This document shows positions 18,757 through 27,836 of a stretch of 64,000 bases of DNA, in pieces. Numbering within the stretch: position 1 is the stretch's first letter; each line of letters starts with the position of its first letter. Location: the NCBI RefSeq assembly GCF_001678675.1, contig NZ_LZRN01000003.1, positions 1-64,000 on the forward strand, written 5' to 3'. The position numbers and the translations under genes were made by a program. This DNA is from Gelidibacter algens. GTDB lineage: Bacteria; Bacteroidota; Bacteroidia; Flavobacteriales; Flavobacteriaceae. The notes under the pieces were generated by a model that had not been told where the DNA came from, searched no databases, and worked only from the letters and a program-made list of their open reading frames with translations.

Positions 18757-19284
18757 ATGACAGAAGAAAACGTAATACTCGTCAACGAAAAAGATGAGCA
18801 GATTGGCTTAATGCCAAAGATGGAAGCGCATGAAAAGGCACTACTGCATCGCGCTTTTTCCGTGTTCGTTTTTAATAAAAAAAACGAGCTGATGTTACAG
18901 CAACGGGCATCACATAAATACCACTCACCATTATTATGGACCAACACCTGTTGCAGCCACCAGCGAGAGGGGGAAACTAATATTGAAGCTGGCAAGCGCA
19001 GGCTGCAAGAAGAAATGGGTTTTGCTACAGAACTGGAAGATACCATCTCCTTTATTTACAAAGCACCGTTTGATAATGGATTGACAGAGCATGAGTTTGA
19101 CCATATTCTTGTTGGAAATTTTGAAAACGCCCCCAACATTAATCCTGATGAAGTGGCCGCTTGGAAATGGATGCCGTTACAGGAGGTGAAGGCCGATATG
19201 ATAAATCATCCTGCGCTCTACACTGAATGGTTTAAGATTATTTTTGATAAGTTTTACCAACATATAAACAGAATACACTCATGA
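18757..19284 (+). CDS. idi: isopentenyl-diphosphate delta-isomerase, type I
   Basis: A 175-residue Nudix-fold Idi-1 that interconverts isopentenyl and dimethylallyl diphosphate. Visible are the TNTCCSHQR motif with the catalytic Cys and metal-binding His, the EAGKRRLQEEMGF Nudix-like helix, and EHEFDHIL with the catalytic Glu. It supplies precursors for menaquinone and carotenoids; a carotenoid gene lies at the other end of the window. It overlaps the next gene by 4 bases (ATGA), implying translational coupling. Confidence 0.95.
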   Translation: MTEENVILVNEKDEQIGLMPKMEAHEKALLHRAFSVFVFNKKNELMLQQRASHKYHSPLLWTNTCCSHQREGETNIEAGKRRLQEEMGFATELEDTISFIYKAPFDNGLTEHEFDHILVGNFENAPNINPDEVAAWKWMPLQEVKADMINHPALYTEWFKIIFDKFYQHINRIHS

Positions 19285-19691
19285 TTGTAACCGTAAGCAG
19301 AAAGGCACATTTTAATGCCGCACACCGACTTTTTAGAAAAGACTGGAGCGATGAGAAAAATGAGAAGGTTTTTGGGAAATGTAACAATCCAAATTATCAT
19401 GGTCATAACTATGACCTGGTTGTAAGTGTTACCGGACATATTGATCAAGAAACTGGTTTTGTGATGGACGTGAAAGTGTTGAAAGACATTATAAAGGAAG
19501 AAGTAGAAGATGCTTTTGACCACAAGAATTTGAATATTGAGGTTGACGAATTTAAAGACTTAAACCCTACCGCTGAAAATATTGCAGTAGTCATCTACAA
19601 TAAAATAAAACCTAAGCTCAAGCAATCACTTGCTCTAGAAATCACGTTGTATGAAACACCGCGCAATTTCGTAACCTATTCAGGAGCTTAA
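19281..19691 (+). CDS. queD: 6-pyruvoyl-tetrahydropterin synthase / QueD family
   Basis: A 136-residue PTPS-fold protein. Zinc histidines are seen in FNAAHRL and in YHGHNYDL, the catalytic Cys in GKCNNPNYHGH, and LNPTAENIAVVIY and the substrate Glu (ALEITLYETP) follow. Family members make 6-carboxy-tetrahydropterin for queuosine (QueD) or tetrahydropterin for BH4; the C-x3-HGH arrangement suits QueD, but the product is not certain. It overlaps idi by four bases. Confidence 0.88.
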   Translation: MIVTVSRKAHFNAAHRLFRKDWSDEKNEKVFGKCNNPNYHGHNYDLVVSVTGHIDQETGFVMDVKVLKDIIKEEVEDAFDHKNLNIEVDEFKDLNPTAENIAVVIYNKIKPKLKQSLALEITLYETPRNFVTYSGA

Positions 19692-19716
19692 CCCTTAAAG
19701 GTAAAAACTACAAATT

Positions 19717-20688
19717 TTGAAAAACACCTTATATCCCTTAAAATTTACGCCTATTTTAAAAGATAAAATTTGGGGCGGACAAAAATTAAAATCGTTATTG
19801 CATAAGGATTCCGGGTTACCTAATGTGGGTGAGAGCTGGGAAATCAGTGATGTTGATGGAGATACTTCAATAGTCTCTAATGGAAGTTTGGAAAACCAAT
19901 CTTTAAAGCATTTATTGAGCACGTATAAAGCCGATTTAATAGGAGGGAAGAACTACAAGAAATTCGGGAATAAATTTCCATTGTTGATCAAGTTTATTGA
20001 TGCCAAACAAGACTTGTCCATTCAATTGCATCCAAATGATGAATTGGCAGCGAAACGTCACAACTCTTTTGGGAAAACTGAAATGTGGTATGTGATGCAA
20101 GCAGATGAAGGTGCCAACTTGATTGTAGATTTTAATCAGAAAATGACTCCAGAACTTTATCTTGAGCATTTGGAGAACAAAACGCTACCAAAGATTTTAA
20201 ATTTTGATGAGGTGAAAACTGGCGACACCTATTTTATTGAAGTGGGACGTGTACATGCGATAGGAGCCGGCGTATTATTGGCTGAAATTCAACAAACCAG
20301 TGATATTACCTACCGGATCTATGATTGGGACCGAAAAGATGATCAGGGCAATGCGCGTGAACTTCATACTGAGTTGGCTATTGACGCTATTGGCTTTGAT
20401 ATGGAAGACAATTTCAGAGTGTCTTATGAGACGACTTCAAATCAGTCCAACGTAATGGTCAATTGTCCATATTTCACCACCAACTATTTAAAGGTTGATA
20501 CAGAACTTCAGAAGAACAATACTTATGATTCTTTCATGATTTATATTTGTGTGGAGGGAGAAGCTGAAATTAAGACAGAAAACCATGTTGAAGTCATCAA
20601 AAAAGGCGAAACACTATTGATCCCTGCGGCTATTTCAACGTATCAGATCATCGCAAAAGATGCCACATTATTGGAAGTTTACGTGTAG
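19717..20688 (+). CDS. manA: mannose-6-phosphate isomerase, type I
   Basis: A 323-residue class I phosphomannose isomerase in the cupin fold. Zinc ligands are in SIQLHPND and KTEMWYVM; the family signature AGVLLAEIQQTSDITYRIYDWDR is intact. It interconverts fructose-6-P and mannose-6-P. The start is TTG: no in-frame ATG exists upstream before a stop (TAA at 19702), and the N-terminus KNTLYPLKFTPILKDKIWGG is the expected one. It begins 25 bases after queD. Confidence 0.93.
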   Translation: MKNTLYPLKFTPILKDKIWGGQKLKSLLHKDSGLPNVGESWEISDVDGDTSIVSNGSLENQSLKHLLSTYKADLIGGKNYKKFGNKFPLLIKFIDAKQDLSIQLHPNDELAAKRHNSFGKTEMWYVMQADEGANLIVDFNQKMTPELYLEHLENKTLPKILNFDEVKTGDTYFIEVGRVHAIGAGVLLAEIQQTSDITYRIYDWDRKDDQGNARELHTELAIDAIGFDMEDNFRVSYETTSNQSNVMVNCPYFTTNYLKVDTELQKNNTYDSFMIYICVEGEAEIKTENHVEVIKKGETLLIPAAISTYQIIAKDATLLEVYV

Positions 20689-20732
20689 TTAAATTATACG
20701 CGATCCATTATGAGAAACATCTTTAATTTGAC

Positions 20733-20740
20733 TACTTTTG
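20733..20740 (+). promoter_or_regulatory. promoter -7 element of the 89-residue gene
   Basis: TACTTTTG matches TAnnTTTG and lies 23 bases before the ATG at 20764. No clear -33 TTG is visible at the right distance. Confidence 0.4.
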
Positions 20741-20763
20741 TAAAAATTTTAAAAATCAAGAAA

Positions 20764-21033
20764 ATGGCAAATGTTAGAGACCTAAAAAAAGATATTAACT
20801 ATGTTTTAGGAGATATTATTGAAGCGGCTTATGTTTGGGAATATACGCATACTGGGAAAGACACTAAAAAGACTGAAGCGATCGTTGATGAGGCTATCCT
20901 CACGTTTGATGAGTTGATTACCAAAGTGAACGACAAGAGTGTTGAGAACAAAAAAGCACACTTTAAAGCGGTTAACGCAGAGTTAGAAACTAAAGGCCGT
21001 GCGTTGATAGAAAAAATCAATGCGTTAGATTAA
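20764..21033 (+). CDS. conserved small helical protein, unknown function
   Basis: An 89-residue charged, probably all-helical protein starting MANVRDLKKDINYVLGDIIE. I recognise the type as a small conserved flavobacterial protein but cannot name a function. A longer frame begins at 20710, but the promoter element TACTTTTG falls inside that extension, so 20764 is the likelier start. It is followed by tRNA-Thr with its own promoter. Confidence 0.75.
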   Translation: MANVRDLKKDINYVLGDIIEAAYVWEYTHTGKDTKKTEAIVDEAILTFDELITKVNDKSVENKKAHFKAVNAELETKGRALIEKINALD

Positions 21034-21049
21034 TTTTTTTTTCAAAAGA

Positions 21050-21080
21050 TTTGCAAATATGGTTTTCGAGATTATATTTG
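21050..21080 (+). promoter_or_regulatory. promoter of the second tRNA-Thr(TGT)
   Basis: TTTG at 21050-21053 and TATATTTG at 21073-21080 with a 19-base spacer are a near-ideal Bacteroidota promoter, 11 bases before the tRNA. Confidence 0.8.
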
Positions 21081-21091
21081 CAGTCTATTAA

Positions 21092-21165
21092 GCCGATGTA
21101 GCTCAGCTGGCTAGAGCAGCTGATTTGTAATCAGCAGGTCGTGGGTTCGAGTCCCTCTATCGGCT
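21092..21165 (+). tRNA. tRNA-Thr(TGT), second copy
   Basis: Identical to the copy at 2310 except that the 3' acceptor strand reads TATCGGC, replacing the seventh G-C pair by G-T. Anticodon TGT. Confidence 0.95.
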
Positions 21166-21170
21166 CAAAA

Positions 21171-21198
21171 AAACCTCTCCTTCGAGAGGTTTTTTTTG
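21171..21198 (+). terminator. terminator after tRNA-Thr
   Basis: AAACCTCTC, loop CTTC, GAGAGGTTT followed by T7, immediately after the tRNA. Confidence 0.88.
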
Positions 21199-21230
21199 TT
21201 TAAAATAACAGCCTACAATTTGTTGTTAAA

Positions 21231-21269
21231 CGCAAGGGTCGCGAAGGTTGCGCAAAGGGCGCAAAGAGA
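21231..21269. repeat. degenerate CGCAAAG-type short repeat
   Basis: CGCAAGGGT, CGCGAAGGTTG, CGCAAAGGG and CGCAAAGAG follow one another. Such runs are common in intergenic DNA of flavobacteria. The remaining bases up to the PBP stop codon show nothing else. Confidence 0.5.
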
Positions 21270-21404
21270 TATCTCTCAAATATGCAGGCTTAAGTATTAT
21301 TCAGCGGGATCTTATTCACCAATAATTTTTATGAGCGCCTACTTTATTTTTAAATAATAATCACATCAGTGACAATCTGCTTTATCAGCGGCATCAGTGT
21401 TCCA

Positions 21405-23726
21405 TTAGTTATCTTTATCCTTCTTCTTCAACCACCCAAAGATGCCACCATCTTCCTTTTTTTCTTTCTTTTCAAATTTGCGTTCAACCTTATTGCCACC
21501 AAACAAACGTTTAAAAAAACCATCAGCTTTTGTCGGTTCACAGTTTAAAGCATTCAATACAGATTCAGGTGTACTCTCAAAAGAGGCCTTGGTGATGCTA
21601 TTATAATTGGAATCTGCATTTAATCTCTGAAGATATTTAGCGAAAATTGGAAGCGCAGAATTGGCACCTTGTCCAAGTCCTGTAGAGCTGAATCCTATCT
21701 GCTGATTATCATTGCCCACCCAAGTTACGGTCACCAACTTTGGCATTATCGCCACAAACCAACCATCTTTATTGTCCTGTGTCGTACCTGTTTTGCCAGC
21801 AATGGCATTGGATAACTGGTAAGTGGACCGCAACCTTGCGGCAGTACCTGCATTAACTGTAGCTTTCATAAACTCGAGCATCACCTGCCTGGTATCATCA
21901 CTAAATGCCATAGTTTGCTCAGCTTGATCCGGATACAAATCATTATAGGATGCAATAATATTACCGTCTTTATCTTCAATTTTAGTGATAAAAACAGGGT
22001 TTGAAGTCTTGCTGCCGTTCACGTACGTGGTATAGGCCTTTGCCAATTCTAATACCGTAAGGTTGGAAGAACCTAACGCAATGGAAGGTACGGCTTCTAT
22101 CTCGCTTTTAATCCCCATTTGTTTTGCTTGTGCAATCACTTTGTCAATTCCGGTTTCGTAAAGGACCTTAACAGCGATGGTATTTACAGAGTTGCTCAAT
22201 GCTTCTTGAAGGGAATAATTCAAATCTTCGTCTTCAGAGATGCCTGCATTAGTAGGGCGCCAATTGTCGACATCAGTATAAGTAATAGCTTTTAATGGAA
22301 AGTAAGTGCATGGGTCCATGCCACTCTCCAAAGCAGCGGTATATACAATCGGTTTAAAGGTAGAACCTACCTGGCGCTTACTTTGAACAATATGGTCAAA
22401 CTGAAAAAAACTATAATCAATCCCTCCAACATAAGCCTTTATAGCACCATTTGAAGGGTCTAAAGACACGAGACCTGCATTGAGGAACTTTGAATAGTAT
22501 TCCAAACTGTCTAAGGTTGACATCGATTTTACAGTGGACGCATCCCATGAGAAGAGATCAATTTGATGTGTGCGCTTTAAAGAGTCTCCAATAGCTTTTT
22601 CATCCAACCCTTGTGCTTTCAGTTTTTTGTACGCTTTTAATTGCTTTTTTGCAGCTTCAAAAACCGCCTTTCCCTTTAACCATGGTGCATTTTGTCCGTA
22701 AGCTTTTTCAAACTGTCGTTGCAAGTCGCTCATATGCTCTGTCATGGCCGCTTCGGCATAACGCTGCATGGTGTTATCAAGGGTGGTATGAATCTTTAAA
22801 CCGTCATGATAAATGTTGTAAGGTTCACCATCGGGTTTGAGATACTTTTTTTGATTCAGCAAACTGTCCAGTTGTTTTTTAATTTCTGCCCTAAAATACG
22901 GGGCCAAACCTTCATTGGGAGAATAGTTTTGATAGTCTACAACAATGCTATCTGTTTTGGCTTTGGTGGCTTGTGCTTCTGAGAGGCACCCATATTTCTC
23001 CATTTGATGGATGACCACATTTTTTCTTGCTGCTGATTTTTCAGGATACCGTCGCGGATTGTAACTCGTGTTTGCTTTCAATGATCCCACTAAGGTTGCT
23101 GATTGTACCAATGTCAAATCTTTGGTATGTACGTTGAAAAATTTTTCTGAAGCACTTTCAATACCATAAGTATTATCTGGGAAGGGGACTGTATTGAGAT
23201 ACAAGGTAAGAATCTCTTCCTTTGAATAGAGGTCTTCAATGCGTCTGGCCACAATGCTTTCTCTTATTTTATTGACCACAATCCCAATGGCACCATAATC
23301 TTTTCTTCCAAAGAGATTTTTAGCCAATTGTAAGGTAATGGTACTTCCGCCGCCAGAAGATTCATTAGACATCAAAATGCTTTTGAAAAACACCCGAAGC
23401 AAACTTTTGTTGTCTATGCCGTTGTGTTCATAAAATCGTGTATCTTCTGTGGCTATGAGGGCATCTATTAAGTGTTGCGGAAAATCTGAATATGTGATGG
23501 ACTGCCTGTCGTAGACATAAATCTTGCCAATCAAATCGTTATTGGCATCCAAAATCTGAGTGGCCTGGCTTTGCTTTAGGAGCGCTAATTCTTCAGAATC
23601 TGGAATTTTCCCCCAGAGTCCGGCATAAATACTCATATAAAAACAAATAAAAAGAGCTAAGAGAATACTTACGACGTAGCCTGTTCTCTTAGCCCATTTG
23701 ATAGCTTTAACTTTGGTAAAATTCAT
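21405..23726 (-). CDS. mrcA: class A penicillin-binding protein (PBP1A type)
   Basis: A 773-residue bifunctional peptidoglycan synthase. A short cytoplasmic tail and one membrane segment (about 15-37) are followed by the glycosyltransferase domain with ATEDTRFYEHNGID (catalytic Glu) and GGSTITLQLAKN. The transpeptidase domain has SxxK in GSTFKP (about 459), SxN in SNSVN and KTG in AGKTGTTQ (about 645). A basic tail (KRLFGGNKVERKFEKKEKK) ends the protein. It polymerises and cross-links peptidoglycan at the inner membrane. It lies downstream of the DUF4369 lipoprotein on the same strand. Confidence 0.95.
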   Translation of the reverse strand: MNFTKVKAIKWAKRTGYVVSILLALFICFYMSIYAGLWGKIPDSEELALLKQSQATQILDANNDLIGKIYVYDRQSITYSDFPQHLIDALIATEDTRFYEHNGIDNKSLLRVFFKSILMSNESSGGGSTITLQLAKNLFGRKDYGAIGIVVNKIRESIVARRIEDLYSKEEILTLYLNTVPFPDNTYGIESASEKFFNVHTKDLTLVQSATLVGSLKANTSYNPRRYPEKSAARKNVVIHQMEKYGCLSEAQATKAKTDSIVVDYQNYSPNEGLAPYFRAEIKKQLDSLLNQKKYLKPDGEPYNIYHDGLKIHTTLDNTMQRYAEAAMTEHMSDLQRQFEKAYGQNAPWLKGKAVFEAAKKQLKAYKKLKAQGLDEKAIGDSLKRTHQIDLFSWDASTVKSMSTLDSLEYYSKFLNAGLVSLDPSNGAIKAYVGGIDYSFFQFDHIVQSKRQVGSTFKPIVYTAALESGMDPCTYFPLKAITYTDVDNWRPTNAGISEDEDLNYSLQEALSNSVNTIAVKVLYETGIDKVIAQAKQMGIKSEIEAVPSIALGSSNLTVLELAKAYTTYVNGSKTSNPVFITKIEDKDGNIIASYNDLYPDQAEQTMAFSDDTRQVMLEFMKATVNAGTAARLRSTYQLSNAIAGKTGTTQDNKDGWFVAIMPKLVTVTWVGNDNQQIGFSSTGLGQGANSALPIFAKYLQRLNADSNYNSITKASFESTPESVLNALNCEPTKADGFFKRLFGGNKVERKFEKKEKKEDGGIFGWLKKKDKDN

Positions 23727-23832
23727 TATTTAAAAGGTGTCTTTACAAAGTAACGGATATCCTAGTGAAGTATTTCAATTTTGAGATTGATAATACGATA
23801 AGTCGAAGTACCACTAACCTCAAATAAAACGC

Positions 23833-24525
23833 TTATTGTTTTTTTCGTTGTGCAATAAGATCTTGTAAGGCCTTCCCGTATTTGGAAGATTTGATTTCTG
23901 GAGTCAACGCGTTATTGATGGTATCCAAATATCTCAAATTGGCATCAGGAATTTCTGATACTGCCAAATAAGGTGCCACCTCACTATCTTTATTGTTGAT
24001 TGCGAAATTGATGGTATATAAGTATTTTCTGATGATCAAATTATTGTATTCCTTTAAGCTCGACGCCATTAAAATGGAATCCTGACTTCTTTGGGCTTCC
24101 AGGTTATTTTTGATAAGATCAAGGTTTTTGTCTTTAAACTTGGACATCATCATTTGGTATTCTTCTAATTTGTCATGTTGCACAGAGCCTTTGATCTTGG
24201 CATCCATAAAGAAATTTTTAAGGGTGGTGTTGATTTCTGTAACGCCTTTATCGGCAAAGAAAGGGATGATGCCACTATCTTGACCATTTTTATCGAGCTT
24301 TAAATAAAGTACTTCCGGACCTTCCAAATACGTGTGAAGCTCAAATTGCGATTCGCCATTTATTATTAGGGAATCAATCGATATGAGCAACGTGTCGTCA
24401 ATCTTTTGGAGATACACGGTGCCTTTTTTCAAGTCTTTGATAGACCCTTTAAGTGTAAAATTTGAATTGTCTTTAGCACAAGACGAAACAATAAGTAAAC
24501 TGATGATAAACGCAAATCTTTTCAT
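23833..24525 (-). CDS. DUF4369-type lipoprotein
   Basis: A 230-residue lipoprotein with signal peptide MKRFAFIISLLIVSSC, the cysteine at about 16. The following segment FTLKGSIKDLKKGTVYLQKI... with STIDSL-like repeats matches the DUF4369 domain that usually precedes TlpA-type thioredoxins. Here no thioredoxin domain follows, only a charged helical region ending LIAQRKKQ. The function is unknown. The frame is open 25 codons upstream, but the signal peptide fixes the start. Confidence 0.8.
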   Translation of the reverse strand: MKRFAFIISLLIVSSCAKDNSNFTLKGSIKDLKKGTVYLQKIDDTLLISIDSLIINGESQFELHTYLEGPEVLYLKLDKNGQDSGIIPFFADKGVTEINTTLKNFFMDAKIKGSVQHDKLEEYQMMMSKFKDKNLDLIKNNLEAQRSQDSILMASSLKEYNNLIIRKYLYTINFAINNKDSEVAPYLAVSEIPDANLRYLDTINNALTPEIKSSKYGKALQDLIAQRKKQ

Positions 24526-24625
24526 TGAAATTTGGGGTTTGATTTTTTGAGATTTGAACACCTCGTGGGCTATGGCCTGAGGTAGTTTTTTCGTGGGCAA
24601 ATATCTTATTAAATTCCTTTAAAAA

Positions 24626-25882
24626 CTAACCTACAGCAACTATTCTCATGAGTTCTGCACACAAAAGTGCACCATAAGTTCCCACCACATAACCAAACAC
24701 CGCTAAAAGTGCACCAACCGTTGCCAATGAAGGGTGGAAGGCTGCTGCTACAACAGGTGCAGAAGCTGCGCCACCTACGTTGGCCTGACTTCCAACAGCC
24801 AAGAAAAAATAAGGTGCTTTAATAAGTTTGGCAATAAGAATAAGAAGTCCTGCGTGAATAGCCATCCATACCAAGCCTATTAAAATAAGGCCTGGATTTT
24901 CGAATATTTTACCTAAATCCATTTTCATTCCAATGGTAGCTACTAGAATATAGATAAAGACACTACCAATTTTACTGGCACCAGCGCCTTCATAATTTTT
25001 AGCTTTAGTAAACGAGAGAAGAATACCAATTAAAGTTGCAATTGAAATCAACCAAAAGAATTGGCTTCCAAATGATGACAATGCACTTCTCGGATTGCTC
25101 ACTGCTTCAAAATTGTCAGAGAGGTAGGTTGAAATAACATCAGCACCAAAATGGGCTATACCGACCGCAGCAAAGGCAAACATTAAAATGATGAGCAAAT
25201 CTGACAATGATGGAATACGGATAGTTTTTTCACTAAAGTTTTGTACTTTTTGTTGCAATTCATTAATTGCCGTGTTATCTGCTTTTAACCAATTATCTAT
25301 TTTTTCACGTTTTCCAATCCCTAGTAAAAGCACAGCCAACCAAATATTGGCCACTACAATATCCACTAAAACCATACCTCCATAGAGTTCTTGGTTAAAG
25401 CCATAAATTTCTAACATTGCTGCTTGATTGGCACCGCCACCAATCCAACTTCCCGCCAAAGTGGCCAATCCTCTCCAAACAGCATCAAAACCAGCACCAC
25501 CAACAGTTTCAGGAGAAAATGTTGAGATGATCAAAATGGCAATTGGTCCACCAATAATAATCCCGATGGTTCCTGTAAAAAACATGACCAAGGCTTTCCA
25601 GCCTAAGTTGAAAACAGCCTTTAGGTCAATACTAATGGTCAATAACACCAAAGACGCTGGCAAGAGGTAGCGACTCGCAATGTAATATGTTTCTGAAACC
25701 TCTGCAGAGATCAAACCAAGGGAGTTGAAAATAGCAGGAATCATGTAGCACATCAACAATCCGGGTATGTATTTATAAAATTTTGGCCAAAACCCTTGTT
25801 TTATAGATTCTGTATAAAAAACAAAACCAAGGGCCAGCATTAGCAATCCAAAAACAATAGCATCATTCTTAAAAAGTAACAA
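24626..25882 (-). CDS. DUF819 family membrane protein (YjcL-like)
   Basis: A 418-residue protein with about eleven membrane segments and the family landmarks GLATLAGSWIGGGANQAAM (about 135-155) and SQANVGGAASAPVVAAAF near the C-terminus. These two glycine-rich repeats resemble re-entrant loops of secondary carriers. It is an inner-membrane protein whose substrate is unknown. The start overlaps the upstream gene by 14 bases, suggesting coupling. Confidence 0.88.
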   Translation of the reverse strand: MLLFKNDAIVFGLLMLALGFVFYTESIKQGFWPKFYKYIPGLLMCYMIPAIFNSLGLISAEVSETYYIASRYLLPASLVLLTISIDLKAVFNLGWKALVMFFTGTIGIIIGGPIAILIISTFSPETVGGAGFDAVWRGLATLAGSWIGGGANQAAMLEIYGFNQELYGGMVLVDIVVANIWLAVLLLGIGKREKIDNWLKADNTAINELQQKVQNFSEKTIRIPSLSDLLIILMFAFAAVGIAHFGADVISTYLSDNFEAVSNPRSALSSFGSQFFWLISIATLIGILLSFTKAKNYEGAGASKIGSVFIYILVATIGMKMDLGKIFENPGLILIGLVWMAIHAGLLILIAKLIKAPYFFLAVGSQANVGGAASAPVVAAAFHPSLATVGALLAVFGYVVGTYGALLCAELMRIVAVG

Positions 25883-26336
25883 ATTGATTGACTGTTGATG
25901 GCTTTACTTTTTCCGTTACGGAAAGCACTTTTTCAGTATTATAGAAATCACTTTGAGTGATCGTTATTAGATTTTTATCTAAAAAACGATCGGAAGCACC
26001 CATTTTTAAATCGAATATTTTTTCCTTTTTTACTATGGCAATAGGAGATTCGCTGGTATAGTCAATAGTATAGATAGAGCCATCTGATGAAAATTTTAAA
26101 GTTCCTTTTGAGAATTTTTTGTTTAGGATGACTTGGTTGATTACTAATGAAGGGTCAAGCGTTGAAAGTTTGATCTTAAAACTGTTGAAGGTAATGGAAT
26201 CAATAGTTATAGGAACATCAAAATTTTCGGAATAGTTCTCATTTGCTTTATCAACAATCAAGGTTTGGGCCTTGACCGTGGTGGTAGATAAGATCATTAA
26301 ACCAAAAAGCAGTAGGATTTTATAAAATGGACGCAT
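25869..26336 (-). CDS. secreted protein, unknown function
   Basis: A 155-residue protein with a clear signal peptide (MRPFYKILLLFGLMILSTTTVKAQ, cleavage after AQ). The remainder is beta-rich and low in cysteine. No family is recognised. Its 3' end overlaps the DUF819 gene by 14 bases, so the two are likely one transcript. Upstream lies a hairpin terminator of the neighbouring hydrolase. Confidence 0.7.
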   Translation of the reverse strand: MRPFYKILLLFGLMILSTTTVKAQTLIVDKANENYSENFDVPITIDSITFNSFKIKLSTLDPSLVINQVILNKKFSKGTLKFSSDGSIYTIDYTSESPIAIVKKEKIFDLKMGASDRFLDKNLITITQSDFYNTEKVLSVTEKVKPSTVNQFVTF

Positions 26337-26507
26337 AATGAGTGTGTTTGAGCCGCAAAATAAGGATAATTATTATGACGACAAACTTAAATATGGCACG
26401 GAATTTGAAAAGCTTATGTTGTAAATAATTATGCTCTACATTAACAAAAAAGGAGTAGTTAACCTTTAGAGACGTTAATATTACATTTTGGTTGGTTAGT
26501 TAGTAAA

Positions 26508-26536
26508 AAGGCACCTTGAAAAAGGTGCTTTTTTTG
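26508..26536. terminator. bidirectional hairpin terminator
   Basis: GCACC-TTGAAAAA-GGTGC with flanking A and T runs lies 14 bases beyond the hydrolase stop codon (minus strand) and upstream of the secreted-protein gene. Confidence 0.7.
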
Positions 26537-26549
26537 GTCCATTAAGGAT

Positions 26550-27470
26550 CTATCTTTTTATAAACTCAACAATATCCTGAACCAAAGTTTCTGAAATTTT
26601 TCCACTTTGATCGTTGTAAGATTTTGCGTTCTCTTGGTCATCACCTGAAATAATAAACAAGACATGGTTCATGTTGTCAATAAGTTTTAGCTCTGATTGT
26701 TCTGAAGCGTCGTGCAATAGTTCAGCTTCAGCAATATTAACCTGTAGATCTTTGGTACCATTGATGAGTAAAATAGGAATGTCTAACTTTGTGATGACCG
26801 CGGCGGGATCGTGTATCATCCAGCTCATCATAAACTCTTGTACGCTGCTGTCAAATATTGAAGCGAGGGCGGGAGGGTAATCGGTGGTTGTTTGGCCAGA
26901 TTTTAAAACTTCAAAGGCGCGTTTGGTGTCTTCAAAAAACATAGGTGCTGTTTTTTGAACCTGGTCTATAATAACCGCATCAATAGATTGTCCTGCCCCT
27001 GCCAATGAAATGAAGCCATCCACGTTTTGCTGAGCAGCAAGCATTCCAATTAAACTACCTTGACTGTGACCAATGATATAGAGGTGTTCAAATTTCTGTT
27101 CTGTCTTAAAATATTGTACGACGTCAATTGCGTCTGAAACAAAATCATCAAATTTTATATTTGGGTCAACAGCATTCGTTTTAATCTGTTTTACGATACG
27201 CTTGTCATATCTAAAAGTTGCAATACCGTTTTGGGCAAGTTGTTGCGCCAGTTTTTTGAGATTGTTTGTTTTCATGAAATTCTGATTGCCATCTCTATCT
27301 GTTGGTCCGGAGCCACCAATAATAATAGCAAGTTGGTCTGAGCCTGAGTTTGGAACAATTAAACTGCCATCAATCCATTTTGAAACGCTGAGGTATGTTT
27401 CCGAATACGTACTGTCTTGACAAAATGCTAGCGTAGAAACGAGGCTGAAAAAAAGAAATAAGTTTTTCAT
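26550..27470 (-). CDS. secreted alpha/beta hydrolase
   Basis: A 306-residue alpha/beta hydrolase. The signal peptide MKNLFLFFSLVSTLAFCQ sets the start at 27470 rather than the earlier ATG at 27512. Motifs: oxyanion loop GGSGPTDRDGN, nucleophile Ser in GHSQGS (about 146), acid Asp in INGTKD and His in NMNHVLF. It is similar to peptidase S33-like or esterase-type hydrolases. The periplasmic substrate is unknown. Confidence 0.85.
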   Translation of the reverse strand: MKNLFLFFSLVSTLAFCQDSTYSETYLSVSKWIDGSLIVPNSGSDQLAIIIGGSGPTDRDGNQNFMKTNNLKKLAQQLAQNGIATFRYDKRIVKQIKTNAVDPNIKFDDFVSDAIDVVQYFKTEQKFEHLYIIGHSQGSLIGMLAAQQNVDGFISLAGAGQSIDAVIIDQVQKTAPMFFEDTKRAFEVLKSGQTTTDYPPALASIFDSSVQEFMMSWMIHDPAAVITKLDIPILLINGTKDLQVNIAEAELLHDASEQSELKLIDNMNHVLFIISGDDQENAKSYNDQSGKISETLVQDIVEFIKR

Positions 27471-27836
27471 AGATTCAATTTTAGAACAACTAAGATACAT
27501 CAGGTCATTCAATTTATATAATTAACGTCATAATATCAAAAAACTGATAGGGGCTATCTGTAATATTTCGACATTATGATATTGCTTTTCATCGATTAAA
27601 TGCAACTTTTAATCTTATTTTGTTAAATTTATATGTATTTCGTCGATTTTTTATGTATTTGAACAGAGCGTATGGATTATAGTTATATATTTGAAGTGTA
27701 CTGGAATTTCGGTTTTAGTACAATGGATTAATTAATTAATATTTGCATATGTTGTTGACTTAGTAACCCTAAATCTACCAATATATTAAACGCAAATTAG
27801 GAGAACCGAGGTTGAGGGACCTCGGTTCTTTCTATT
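27471..27836. other. intergenic region, possible small RNA
   Basis: No protein-coding frame of note. On the plus strand there is a promoter-like TATATTTG (27686-27693; TTTG 24 bases upstream at 27658-27661), a possible GTACT/AGTAC stem near 27700-27725, and a strong terminator at 27802-27832. Together these could delimit a roughly 135-base non-coding transcript. Confidence 0.4.
27802..27832 (+). terminator. plus-strand terminator
   Basis: AGAACCGAGG, loop TTGAGGGA, CCTCGGTTCT, followed by TTCTATTTTA. The T-rich side is on the plus strand, where there is no annotated gene to terminate; on the minus strand the AlkB gene ends 5 bases before it. Confidence 0.7.
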
